From positions 1 through 22,056 of the forward strand of contig JADGJL010000412.1 in assembly GCA_027600665.1 (NCBI GenBank): 22,056 nucleotides of DNA. The letters are read 5' to 3'. A model generated the notes under the pieces. It was given only the letters and a program-made list of their open reading frames with translations, did not search any database and had not been told where the DNA came from. A program made the position numbers and the translations under genes. This document shows positions 12,106-22,056 of this stretch, in pieces (position 1 is the first letter of the stretch; every line of letters starts with the position of its first letter). Source of the DNA: Irineochytrium annulatum. Its lineage: Eukaryota; Chytridiomycota; Chytridiomycetes; Chytridiales; Chytridiaceae.

Positions 12106-13263
12106 GGTGCCCACGTTACGTCGGGATGAGGCCGTCGATGCCGCAGATGGGATTGCTGGAGCAACACTCGAGCTAGATTTCCAGCGGTAAATCTGACGAG
12201 TCATTGTGATGGGCGTGGGGATGTCCCCTGTACGCGATCGGAAAGGAGAGTATGCGCCATGGAATCATGGGCATTCTCGGGCCGTGCGGGCGATGAAGGA
12301 TGAGCCGGGAGACGAATTGGAACAACTATGCTTGGAAAAGAAAAAAAAATAATATTGCCTGAACGCAACTGTGAGAAGAGGTCCAGGAGGCTCGGGACGA
12401 GGAAAAGAAAAGGAAAATCACCACCGACAGCAGATGTATATTACGCAGGGACCGTGCAAATATTAATCTGCCCTTTTCCATCTTTCTCTGCCGTATCGGC
12501 CGCTGTGGACGAAACAATGGACGAAAAACTATGGACCACCAGAGCGGACATGCCTGCACTGCTGTCGTCAAGGCTGCCCTCATGGCCACTTGCAAGGGAT
12601 ATTTTACAGGATACTTTTCGCGTGACAAAGATCCTGCGATCGCTCGCGGACGCTCCTTGGGTTAGGTAATCCAAGTTGTGCGGCTGGTTCGAGGTTGCTA
12701 TGACGCGATGGATGTGAAGCCATATCCGCCGCCGGCCCTGCAAGCAATCCGGATCCGGAAACCAAGATATGGTTGCTTCCTAGCGTGGGGCGATCGACAG
12801 CAAGGTTTACGGTAGATTTACAAAGCAGAGGCGAATACCCTAATCAGATTTACCACCGGACCTGGCGGCCGCGAGCAATCCTTCCCCTCCCGGACGCCGA
12901 AAACGGCGGGCGACTCGACGCTTTCCGGCACTGCGGAGGTGCGCGACGACATCACGGCCGTCATCCCGAGGAGGTGGGCTGCTGGGTCAGCACAACGAGC
13001 TCTTCAATATCATGACTCGCACCTCTTCGTTATGGTCTTCAGTAATCATCGATTCACAGAATCAACCAGAGTCAGCCTGCAGATGAAGCACCTATAATAA
13101 TGCTGTATTATCCTTGTTAACACGTGAACACTGACCGTTATTTTGTGAGATTAGTGAAAATGAAGATTTACTCGGAAACGGAGACTCCAGCGGCAATCCT
13201 ATCCAGGTGATTGCATCCCCATCCGTACCCGCCGAAGACGTCCCGTCGGCGCCACATCCCGTC
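12106..13263. promoter_or_regulatory. Divergent intergenic region between copies B and C
   Basis: Copies B and C start head to head 1158 bases apart, so both promoters must lie here. I see no convincing gene; the open frames at 12328-12669 (+) and 12441-12743 (-) match no family I know. AGATTTAC occurs on the minus strand at 12187-12194 and on the plus strand at 12814-12821, 12846-12853 and 13164-13171. About 0.04 copies would be expected by chance for this length on both strands. A-rich runs lie around 12339-12350. No TATA box can be assigned with confidence. Confidence 0.5.
13160..13210 (+). other. Possible upstream ORF in copy C leader
   Basis: A 16-codon frame (MKIYSETE..., stop TGA at 13208-13210) starts 104 bases before C's start and is out of frame with it. 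It covers the AGATTTAC element. If the transcript starts upstream of 13160 it could lower translation of C. No paralog keeps it, so it may be incidental. Confidence 0.25.
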
Positions 13264-16200
13264 ATGAGCATCGCGAACGCGCTCCAGCTCGTCCCTCAGG
13301 CCCTCCGGCGCGATATCCTCGGCGGCGTGTGCCAGGAGTGGCCCAGCGTCGAGACGCTGCCGAACGCCGTCGTGGCGCTGATAGATATTTCTGGTTTGTT
13401 GTCCCAGCCTGCGGGCGAGATATGAAGCTAATTTGTAACTTCCCGTTTATCTTGCAGGGTACACTGAGATAACATCGGTTCTTACACAAATGGACTCCGC
13501 GGTCGCGGGAGCCAGAGTTCGCGAGATCGTTAACCCGCCGTTTGTTCTAATCATTGAGGCGGTGCATAAATGGGGTATTTAGTGGGCACTATAGGACGGT
13601 CTTTGGCGAAGGAACCCTAACCATTAACGTCACAACAGGTGGCAGCGTCATCAAGTTTGCCGGCGACGCCGCTCTCGTGTGCTGGGGGTGGGTTTCACCA
13701 TCGCTATGCACTTGCTAACACGCCCAAAAAGTGAGCCCGAATCGGACTTCGTGCTGGAGGTGCTGCGAGCCACGTCCTGCTGTGTCGAACTGTTGGCCGC
13801 GATGAAGGGTTACCAGGTAGAGATCGGCTCGGGGAACGGCGACGGTGGTACAACCTCCTACCCTCTTAAGATTCACGTTGGGATCGGTGTCGGCCCGCTG
13901 CATCGAGTGCATATTGGTGACCCGACGTTGGAGATGACATCCTCCGGAAAAGGAGAGCAACGGCCCTTGCCGAGGCGGGAGTTTTTTGTAGCGGGCCAGG
14001 CAGTCGTCAACGCCGGTGAGATGGAGGGTCGTGCGGCGAGGGGAGAGATAGCGATCGCGCCGGCGGCAAGGTCCGCTTTGTATGAGATCCTTGGGGACGA
14101 CTATACGTTGATGGCTCAACCACCGGATGTACCAATAGTGATACCGGAAGGGCATGACCTTAGTCGCCTCATACGGACCCTGCAGTCCGCTTACGTCCTC
14201 CGTCATCAAACTTGGGAAGAGCTTGGCAGCGAAGCTGTCCTCACCGATAAGCCGAAGTTCATGTCGCGAGATTTTACGAGGGTTTTGACCTACGTTGACG
14301 AGTCACTTGCCTATTACCTGTCGACATCGTCCGCAGTCTCAACTGCCGTCAGTAATCTCAGTCTGAATGGTCAGCATATCCAAGGAAGAGAGCTGTTTGA
14401 AAGCAATAGCGGTGTCGATCAGCTCCGGAATGTATCGGTCATATTTATCCGGTTCACCGGGCTGTCTGTCGCGAACCTTAACGAGTCTAGAACGCTAAAT
14501 ATGACGCAAAAAATCTTCATGATGATTGTCGGGGTTCTGCGGCGCTACAAGGGGTGTTTAAGGCAATTTGCTTGCGATGATAAAGCTGCCTCTGCGCTAA
14601 TCGTCTTTGGTCTATCTGGATTTGCTCACGAGCGTGGTGAGGAGGTCGCCGCAATGCGGGCCGCGTGGGATATTCGCGACAAGCTGATACAGCTTGTTGG
14701 TAGCAAGTTCGGTATCGGCGTCACCTCCGGTATCGTGTAAGTGCTTCGTGCATTGGTATGACTGTTATAACGCTAGATTCCAGGCTGTACGGACTGGTTG
14801 GTAACGAAAACCGGGCTGACGCCACTTGCCTAGGCGCCACTGTGAACCTCGCCGCCCGCTTTATGACGCACCATCTCTCCGCAGGCCGGATACTCTGCGA
14901 CGAAAGTATCAGGGGGAAAAGCGCGGATGCCTTTGTATTTGAGGAGCTTGGTAAATTGAGCCTGAAGGGCTTTGCGCCACTGCATGTCTTTACGCCGGCG
15001 CAGAGGTCATATCAGAAAGCGGGTGGGGAGGTCGAGCTAGGGGAAATATACGGGAGGAGTTCGGAAATGGACTTGCTTGTCGGCTGCTGTTGAGGATTGG
15101 AATCAAGGCAATCCCATCAGGGTGGCTATACTTGGCCGCTCGGGGACGGGGAAGTCTACAATGTCAAATTGGTTGAAAATGCACCTCAAAACTAAGTTTG
15201 GAGAGCGCTTGATTTTTTGGTGCGTATTAGAAGTAACGTCTAAGACTGACGGCGATGCTGTTTAAAAGTCAAACGTACGGCATCGACATAATGCAAGGTT
15301 CAGCTTTCAACGGACTTGCTCGCCTTCTGCTTTCGTTACAAAACGAGTTGGAGGACCTCCAGCTCACGCGTCCGCAGGATTCCACGGCTTTCTCAGGGTA
15401 TGATTAGTAAAAGCAAGCATAAGCTAATAGGTTCAGGCTAGATAATAATTACACGGCTTCACGAAGCTTAAGCTCCTCGGTCGCATCATATCACGATTTC
15501 GCGTCCACCTCTCTCTTTGACATGTTAGGTATTTCAAGACGCGTGATGCAGTTGGTTGGTATAGAGCTCTTCTGGCGATCATTGCGGCTTGATTTTTTAA
15601 AACGCGACTATAGTTCTACAAAGTTATGCCAATGCTTCGACGGGTTGATCTGGACGAGCAGGACGAAGTTATACCCCAGGAGGTTGCCACAATTGTCGGT
15701 TTGGCGATAGTCAAGGGTTTAAATCTTTTGTCGTCAACTGCTGGCTGCCGCATTATTATAATAGTGGACGATCTGCAGTGGATCGACGCCACAAGTTTGA
15801 GCGTACTTCAAGAAATCAATACGAAGTGTCCTCAGGTGCTGATAGCGGCAGTGTCTCGCCCAATGGAGGTTCATATCTTTAACGATTACCGGCCGATACG
15901 TCCTAAGATTACCTTTTCTGTAGGAGATAAGCATATCCACTCGAACGCGCTATGAAGACTTCATCAATAGCAGTAATACCACCAAGATCTATCTGAACTC
16001 CCTAGATAAGGAAAGCAGCATGCAACAAATTAAGGAAGCAATGAGGGACGTTATTGCCTTGAGGGGCAGCTTAAATGATGACACGTGTAACAATATCTAT
16101 ACCCTCGCACAAGGTACTTTGTTGGACGATTCGTAGGCTTATGCATTTGTAAGGAAACCCCATGGTATCAAATATTGTTTGCAAAGCAATTCGCAGCAGT

Positions 16201-18672
16201 CTCAGAAAGAAGTCGACGTCGTCAGTTCACGAGGCTTACATGTCACATGTCGCGATAAAGATTCCCGCTGATGCGACAGCAGCAGTGATGGCACAGTAAG
16301 TTACATCTTGAGGATTTACGTTTACCACGGTTGTAGATTTGATTCAATACCACCTGACCTTCAAAGTGTCCTGAAAGTGGCGGCAGCAGCTGGTAAGTGT
16401 TCAGACGACCGCGTGCGCGGACATTAATTTTGGCAGGCCAATACTTTGATTTGTCCGACGTCTCTACAATCTTGTCAAAGTTGGACGGGATCAACCATAC
16501 TGCTGTATCACTCGTCAAACTAATACGAGCAAAAGACTCTCTCGGTTTCGTGAAGTTCATGGACGACACAATGGAGAGTTGCTCCTTTATTCATTATTTG
16601 ATCCACCAAGGGATTCTCAAAAGCCTTCTGCCTACCTTTCTTGAGACCGTGCATCACTTATTTTCCGAACATTACGAGGCCATGTTGACGGATGAAAATC
16701 GACAAAGCATCTTACCCCATCTTCTGCACCATTTGTACGAACTTCCTGGCGAGAGGGAGAGGCTACGGTATCATCTGCAAAGCGCCTTTATTATGGCGGC
16801 GAACACGTCGAGGGTTGTCGAGGTAAAATTCAAGAAGATCTTTCTTCAGCTTAATTTTGGTGCAGGGCTTTGGGTTTTATGATGCGATGAAGAATTTGGA
16901 CGCTGGCTTTCAGAGAAGCATCAAGGACGAGGTAGTATTGGGATATCATCAAGTAACGCTACACACGCAATCAGGGTACGCAAAAGGCAGTAATTCTAGC
17001 GTCTAAAGCATGCACAGAAACTCAGAACAGGTGCTTAATATCTGCCGGGATAACTTCGGCCTTCTCGGATTTAAATTCCCAAACAAGAACCAAAAGTATC
17101 GAGCAGTAAAGTATATCATCAAGCTGTTTACGTTGCTTCTCAAAGTGATGTCGATGAAGACCAAGGCCGAACGCCAGCGGGCGGAAGTGGCGTTTGTCAT
17201 TCAGTTCCTCCCTAGCCTGATACTGGAATACAATCTTCAAAAACTGCCGGTTTCTGGGAACAGGGTGGCAGAGATCGCCGACCTGGAAGGCCTTCATGAA
17301 GTACTGCTGAACCTGTGCGTGATCTGTTCTCTAGCAGGCTACATCAGCCTTCAGTTCGACGACATCCTGACAACCCTACTTCTCATCCTCCTCCGCGCCG
17401 TAATGACCATCGTGACGAGCGAAGATGACATTCTATCGGTGGCCGTGTCTACGTCCGTGATGCCCATCATGATGACGGCTTACTTCGGAATGCCACCGCT
17501 GTATCGCGCGCTTAATAGACGCATCCCACCTAGCGCCCTGACGGACACGGAGCTCCTGGCGATTAAAGGCCCAAAGCAGATCCTTCTCAGCGACTACTTC
17601 CTCGTGCGGACGCTCTGGCAGTTTATCATCTGCGACTTTGCGGAGAGCCTGAAGTCGGCCGTCGCGGGATTTACGAGCGACCAGGGGCTGCACGCGTACT
17701 GCAGCGAGAAGATGAGGCTAGACCGTGCGCACACGGTCTTGAACATGTATTTCCTGGGCGAGTTCCGGGATATGCGCAAGATTCTCGAGGAGTTCCTGGA
17801 GAAGTACGGAGAGGATGATGTGGGCGTCACGGTCAACTCCGACTGTGTCATCCAACTGTGTTCGGCGATGATCCAGGTTGGGAATATCGCCGAGGTGAAG
17901 CAGCTTTACTTGAAGGCGGCGCCGGGTTCGCCAATTCACCAGGACACGGTATGACCGTCTGAATGGTGTTATGGTTGCTGACGTAGGCTCAGGACATTCT
18001 TTCTGATTTGAACCCTATGCGACGCGTTACCTCGGGTGCTTTCATCCTGCAAGTAGAAGTTGCCATGTCTCACCTCGTGCAGTCGGACGAGATTGACATG
18101 TGGCGATGTCGAGCGTCCGAGTCAATGGCGGCCATCGCGAAGTACGGCAACGCACTGGCGGGTATTCAGGTGAGCATCTTTGAACGTCGCGACCTCTGAA
18201 CGGTCTGCAGAGGCAAATGTCGACGGTGCTGTGGCTGCTGGTGATAACGAGCATCATCGACTACATTCTACTCGTCTTCGAACGAGATATGATGTCTCAA
18301 GGGTGGATGACGGCCGACGTCGTTGTGATCTCGGAGGTCTTGAGGATCGCACGCTCGCATCAAACGGCGCGGATGCCGGCAAAGGCGCACATCAATTCTC
18401 TCGCGGATGCCGTGGCAGCGCTATTGAAGGGCAAAGCTCCCCAATTCCTTCAGCGGATGGAAGAAGCTGTCGCTTGCGGCCGTGAAACGACATGGCAGAA
18501 TCGATTGTATCAAGTCAAGCTGCAGGCTCGTATAATGAGAGCAGCTCGCTTGTTTGGGCTTTGGCCACGACAGCGTCCGTCATTCGCGGAAAGCGATGTT
18601 TGCACCTACTTTCGCGACCAGGCCTGCGAGTATGAGCTCGGTCTTCTGGGGAGGGACGGCGTCAGGCCATAG
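13264..18672 (+). CDS. Soluble adenylyl cyclase-like protein, copy C (frameshift before the P-loop)
   Basis: Third member of the family, on the opposite strand. Exons: 13264-13393, 13458-13574, 13639-13687, 13732-14736, 14784-15219, 15269-15397, 15437-15554, 15614-15868, 15924-16113, 16154-16295, 16337-16392, 16437-16822, 16866-16975, 17018-17948, 17993-18169, 18211-18672. Without one extra T near 15077 they encode 1563 aa. C1 has Asp41, Lys88, Asp92 and Arg157 (bicarbonate-site position). C2 has Thr448, Asn455 and Arg459. The P-loop GRSGTGKST (15134-15160) and Walker B IVDDLQWID (about 15760-15786) are intact but lie after the shift. As written, translation stops at 15091-15093 after about 536 residues, leaving both cyclase domains only. 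Splice sites and reading frames downstream stay clean, which argues for a recent mutation, a sequence error or recoding. Acceptors at 17017 and 17992 were chosen because they give the paralog-matching GNSEQV and TDILSDL junctions. Confidence 0.82.
15075..15079 (+). other. Single-base insertion (frameshift) in copy C exon 5
   Basis: Copies A and B read MELLSSAVDGW and MDLLSTAVENW without a gap here. Copy C has GAC TTG CTT GTC GGC, giving a TGA at 15091-15093. Removing one T (15077 or 15078) restores MDLLSAAVEDW and the following P-loop frame. No intron can explain it, since both paralogs are continuous across this point. Confidence 0.8.
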
Positions 18673-18844
18673 ATGGTCGAACCCGGTCGAAGGACTTGAC
18701 TTGTACTTCTCGAGAGGGGTTGCCGGCCCGTAGGGTGCCAGCCCGTGTGATACCATATGCTGATGGGTAAATAGAAAGCGTTCTTGAACACGAAAGAGTT
18801 GCGAAACAGGTTGAAACCCTCACACGGCTCCTCGGTTGCCACCC

Positions 18845-21550
18845 ATGAACGCCCGCCTGACGCCGTCCGTCGTCGGCCCTGATCCCCGGGCGCCGTCACC
18901 ACTCTCCAGGGCCCGCCGGCGACCTCCGACGGAGACTGTGTCGCGTGGCGCCGGCGGTGGCCCGATCGGCGTCCTCCTGGCCGCTGCCCTGCTCATCTCA
19001 CCAACAAGGGCCCAGCCGCCCCGTCCGCCCGCATCGCTGGATCCGTGGATGACCCCGGTTCCGTTCAAGTGCGTGTCGAGGGCGTCGCTGATCGCGATCG
19101 ACGCGATCGTCGGGGTGGATTCTTACGGATGCCTGGGGAAGATCACTTGGGACGCTGTGGCCGTATTCAACAACGCCGCGGCGAACGCTGACTCGCTGGA
19201 GAACTACCTTGCCACCATTGGGTCCATCTGCCCCGCCATTGGGCCGGAGTCCTTTTGCGTGCTGGCGTTCCCCGAGTGTGATCCTGCTGGAATTGGGCAG
19301 GTGCTGCCAAACCGTGAGTTTTTCTTCTTGGTTGTGAGTATTTCCATGATCTAATATTAATCCACTTCTGTATTTAGCGCCGCCGGCATCTCAGCTACAT
19401 CGGCTTTGTATGGATGACTGTAACGTCGTCGGGTGTGCACCCAACGTATGCACCAGGCGTGCCTCGAACGACACTGCAACATGTCACAAGAGCCCTACGG
19501 ACGCGTCGAACTTCGCCGTTGTCACCACCTCTGCCACAACATTCACATCCCCTCCCTCAACCTCCACTTTCTCGGCCACCGTCACGGTCACTCCCCTATC
19601 GTCCACAACGTCTACTTTACCATCCTCCGCCACGACAACGCAATCTCCGTCAGCATCTCTGCTCCCCGACTTCTCATCCCTGTGCCCCCCACCTTTAATC
19701 ACCAACCCGAACGCTACCCTCCTCCTCCTCCTTCTCACAAACGCGACGCAATCTTCTCCGCAGAACAACAATTACCTCTTCTCCTGCCAGACGCCATGCT
19801 GCGTCCCCTGCCCCGCCATCTACCACATCTTTGACCCAAACACGATCGAGCACCTTGTCGACCGCGACATCATCCCCGTCATGGCTCTATCTTCCCTCTG
19901 CGCCCTGCTCGTGTTCCTCTCATACGCGTGCCTCAGGACGAGGGCGAACCCGCAGGGGCTTTTCGTCGCGAGTTTGAACCTCGGCATCTTCTTGTACCTG
20001 GGAGTCGGGCCCCTGATGAGTGCGGGAGATCGGGCGGCGGCTGTTTGCGATCACTCGGACCCGGCGGGCGTGAGGGTCGCGACCTTCTTCGACAACTATA
20101 AATGCGCCGTTCAGAGCATTTTCTTCTTGACCGGTTTTAACGCGTCCACCATCTTCACCGCCGTCATCGTGCTCAACATTCACCTGAAACTGATATGGAG
20201 GAAGGACTTCGTTGAGAGACATCATGTGTTGGCGCAGGGGTTCGGGTGGATCCTTGCGGGCCTGTTAACTGCGATCCCGATCGCGACCGGCAATGTTGAT
20301 GGATCAAATGTAAGCTTCTTTTGATGTGATCCACAAGCGAAACCAGCCATGCTCAACGGCGCGTGAAAACAGGGCCTCATCTGCTCCATCAACTTCGACA
20401 ACCTCCAGCCAATGTGGGCGGCGCAGGGCATCCTCAGCTTCGGCGCCTTCTTCGTCCATTTCGGGACCGTGCTCTATGCCTTCGTCGTCCACCGCCGATC
20501 CAAGTCGAACCACGATGAGCGGAGGCACTGGATCCGGGGCCAAGTTAAGCTGCACTGGAGGGCGAGCGTGCTCACCACCATGTTTTTCCTCTGCTGGCTG
20601 TGCCTCTTCGTACGTTTCTTCATTCATTGCCTGAATGGGCTCTTAGCTGGACATTTCTTCATTCATTGCCTGAATGGGCTCTTAGCTGGCAAAGCCGTGT
20701 TCCTGAATTTCCTTGTTGAAAATAGATCGTCGACTTCATCTACGAGAACAGCACCGCTAAGAGCCCCGACGCGCCTTTCTTCACCCTGTGGGCCAAGTGT
20801 CTTGACGCACACCGCCTAACGGGGGACGGCCAGGCAGCCTGCTCATACATTCTTCAGTAAGTCCCTCTGCCCAATGATCGGGTTTTGTTCCGGAGATATT
20901 CTAAGCTTTCTTCCAGGGACAACCTTTTCAACATCACTACCTTCACAGCCGTCGTCAACATCGCCCTCCTCCAGGGGTTTTACTCCCTTCTCGTTTTTCT
21001 CTCCCACCGCACCATCTTCGCCGAGTGGTGCCTGGCCCTCTCCCGCTTCCGCCGGCGGCTATTTGGCCGCCGCCGCGGGCGACGCGGCAGGCACCCGCAA
21101 GCTGCATCAGCGGCGGGGCTGACGGTCCCCGGGGAGCTGGGGTGCGCTGGGGACGAGGATGACGATGGCGCGTGTAGCGTCGGTGGCACGATCGTCAGGG
21201 AGGGTGGTGTGGCGTTCGTGATTGGGCCGGAGGGGATGTTCTCGCACCACCTCGAGACGTTCCCAGTGGCGAAGCCTGCGAACAAGCTGGCGTCTGTCGC
21301 GCCGTCGGTTGCGGTTGAGAAGGGGAAGGGCGCGGACGCGGAGGAGAAGGGGACGGGCGTGGTGGTCACATTCGAGGAGACGGCGGTGAAGGATGAGGCG
21401 AAGGTTGTGGAGGTTGAGAAGCCGGCGGAGGAGGGGTGGAGGGCGAGCGAAGAGGGATATGGCGGCGGTGCCTGGAGGCCGCCAATCAATGCCGGGAAGG
21501 CCCCGGTGGCTGGCGCGGATGACAGCTCAATGGAGGAGAGTACGGCTTAG
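18845..21550 (+). CDS. Frizzled-like seven-transmembrane receptor
   Basis: Probable class F (Frizzled/Smoothened-like) GPCR at the cell surface, 800 aa. Exons: 18845-19313, 19378-20309, 20373-20609, 20726-20856, 20917-21550; the sum is in frame. A basic N-region leads to a hydrophobic signal stretch (about 40-51, likely cut after TRA56). A Cys-rich domain follows whose tail (SICPAIGPESFC, FPEC, LCMDDC, VGC, NVC) resembles the Frizzled CRD. Next come a Ser/Thr/Pro-rich stalk (about 197-257) and a Cys-rich hinge (CQTPCCVPCP). Seven hydrophobic segments lie at about 321-342, 351-370, 400-423, 443-460, 481-506, 532-552 and 594-618. The cytoplasmic tail (about 180 aa) is Arg-rich, then Lys/Glu/Ala-rich. 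After TM7 it has RTIFAEW, close to but not matching the KTxxxW Dishevelled motif. Ligand unknown. Frizzled-like receptors are known from Dictyostelium and early fungi. The start at 18845 precedes the signal stretch and lies 172 bp after copy C. Confidence 0.8.
20612..20689 (+). repeat. 39-bp tandem duplication inside receptor intron 3
   Basis: Two adjacent 39-base copies (20612-20650 and 20651-20689) differ at one or two bases near their start and share 36 identical bases. They lie inside the third intron of the Frizzled-like gene (20610-20725), which at 116 nt is about twice the length of its other introns. The duplicated unit leaves the frame open if unspliced, but reading through adds a hydrophobic repeat between TM6 halves, so splicing is more likely. 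Confidence 0.85.
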
Positions 21551-21965
21551 CGGTGCCCGGGCGGACGCGTTTCTCGATGCGATGCCATAAATGCCATCAT
21601 GCCCTTGTGTCTCTGAGCTTACCCGCTATTTTAACCTCGGACTGCGTTAATCGTGTCTGTGTCGTACACGTTCGTTTTTTTTTTTTCTTTTTTTTTGGTA
21701 GTTTTACAAATTCCCACCGCTTTTTACGTTAACCAAGATTACCCGTTTCTTTCGCGTTTCATAATATACATCATAGAGATAAGCCTACATTGTAATAAAA
21801 AGATAGTTGTACTAGATCGGTCGTAACAATGATTTGATGCATGTATTGATGAAGTCCATGTTGACATAAATTGTGATTCTTGCTTTTAACCCTTTACGCC
21901 AATGCGCCCTTTAGCCATCAATTCACCCGCCCGAAGTTCCTAGCAGTTCCCGAGCGTAGCTCTAG
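21551..21965. other. Convergent 3' intergenic region
   Basis: This lies between the receptor's stop codon and the stop of a minus-strand hydrolase, so it holds both 3' untranslated regions. A pyrimidine tract (T12-C-T9, 21675-21696) and AT-rich sequence with AATAAA-like words (TAATAAAAAG at about 21793) could serve 3' end formation. No gene is seen. Confidence 0.5.
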
Positions 21966-22056
21966 TCAGCACTTGCCCCTCAAAAACTCCTCAACGATTA
22001 CCCTGACACCATCGGCCGTCTTGCCCTCCAAATGCATATGATGCCCACCCTCGACC
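21966..22056 (-). CDS. Alpha/beta-hydrolase C-terminal end (partial)
   Basis: Only the last 29 codons and the stop lie in the window; the gene continues past 22056. The minus strand reads VEGGHHMHLEGKTADGVRVI, then VEEFLRGKC and TGA (21966-21968). The GGHHMHLE motif followed by an amphipathic helix ending in FL is typical of the C-terminus of serine-hydrolase-like/MEST-type alpha/beta hydrolases. There the His of GxHxxHLE is the catalytic base. The Ser and Asp of the triad would lie outside the window. The gene is convergent with the receptor. Substrate cannot be inferred. Confidence 0.6.
   Translation of the reverse strand, partial: VEGGHHMHLEGKTADGVRVIVEEFLRGKC

Noticed and set aside
12106..12204. 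33-residue N-terminal extension of copy B
   Set aside because: The frame is open from an ATG at 12204, but the aligned 5' flanks of A and C are not open to their start codons, so the shorter start is preferred.
12328..12669. 113-codon open frame in the B/C spacer
   Set aside because: No family resemblance, low-complexity Lys/Arg-rich start, and an equally long frame on the other strand; treated as intergenic.
13715..14209. 164-codon minus-strand open frame
   Set aside because: Antisense shadow of copy C exon 4.
19484..19771. Val/Asp-rich 95-codon minus-strand frame
   Set aside because: Mirror of the Ser/Thr-rich stalk coding region of the receptor; the composition follows from the repeat-like codons.
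21026..21050. KTxxxW Dishevelled-binding motif after TM7
   Set aside because: The sequence is RTIFAEW, with four residues between Thr and Trp instead of three and Arg for Lys, so it is not a true match.
1..22056. CRISPR arrays, bacterial operons, tRNA or rRNA genes
   Set aside because: No regularly spaced repeats, no Shine-Dalgarno-led operons and no recognisable RNA gene; the many spliceosomal introns show eukaryotic nuclear DNA.

Overview
The window reads as nuclear DNA of an early-diverging, probably zoosporic (chytrid-like) fungus. The reasons are many GT-AG introns of about 40-80 nt with CTAAC/CTGAC-like branch sites, degenerate CCCTAA telomere-like repeats at the left end, a soluble-adenylyl-cyclase (sAC, ADCY10) type family, and a Frizzled-type 7TM receptor. 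The taxon is inference; the gene families are read directly from the sequence.

Layout: (1) 1-591: degenerate telomere-like array (about 134-206), then unassigned sequence. (2) 592-6006, minus: sAC-like copy A, 16 exons, open throughout except one TAG at codon 1400 of 1567. (3) 6007-6681: spacer with A's 5' flank and a decayed minus-strand piece of a fourth family member (about 6370-6500). (4) 6682-12105, minus: copy B, 15 exons, 1573 aa, no break seen. (5) 12106-13263: divergent intergenic region shared by B and C, with repeated AGATTTAC octamers. (6) 13264-18672, plus: copy C, 16 exons, one extra base near 15077 that shifts frame just before the ATPase P-loop. (7) 18845-21550, plus: 800-aa Frizzled-like receptor, 5 exons. 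(8) 21966-22056, minus: C-terminal end of an alpha/beta-hydrolase gene running off the window.

The three cyclases share one architecture: class III cyclase domain C1, cyclase domain C2, STAND/AAA-type P-loop ATPase, then a long alpha-helical C-terminal region. Their length (1563-1573 aa) is close to human sAC. Exon order and intron phases match at nearly every junction. After splicing, all three sum to an exact multiple of three, once C's extra base is discounted. Metal-binding Asp pair, adenine-contacting Lys/Thr, transition-state Asn/Arg and the Arg aligning with the sAC bicarbonate site are present in all three. They probably make cAMP in the cytosol, possibly in response to bicarbonate/CO2. 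Only B looks fully intact. C as written would encode a cyclase-only protein of about 536 aa, and A would lose its last 167 residues. The receptor starts 172 bp after C on the same strand; a functional link is speculation.
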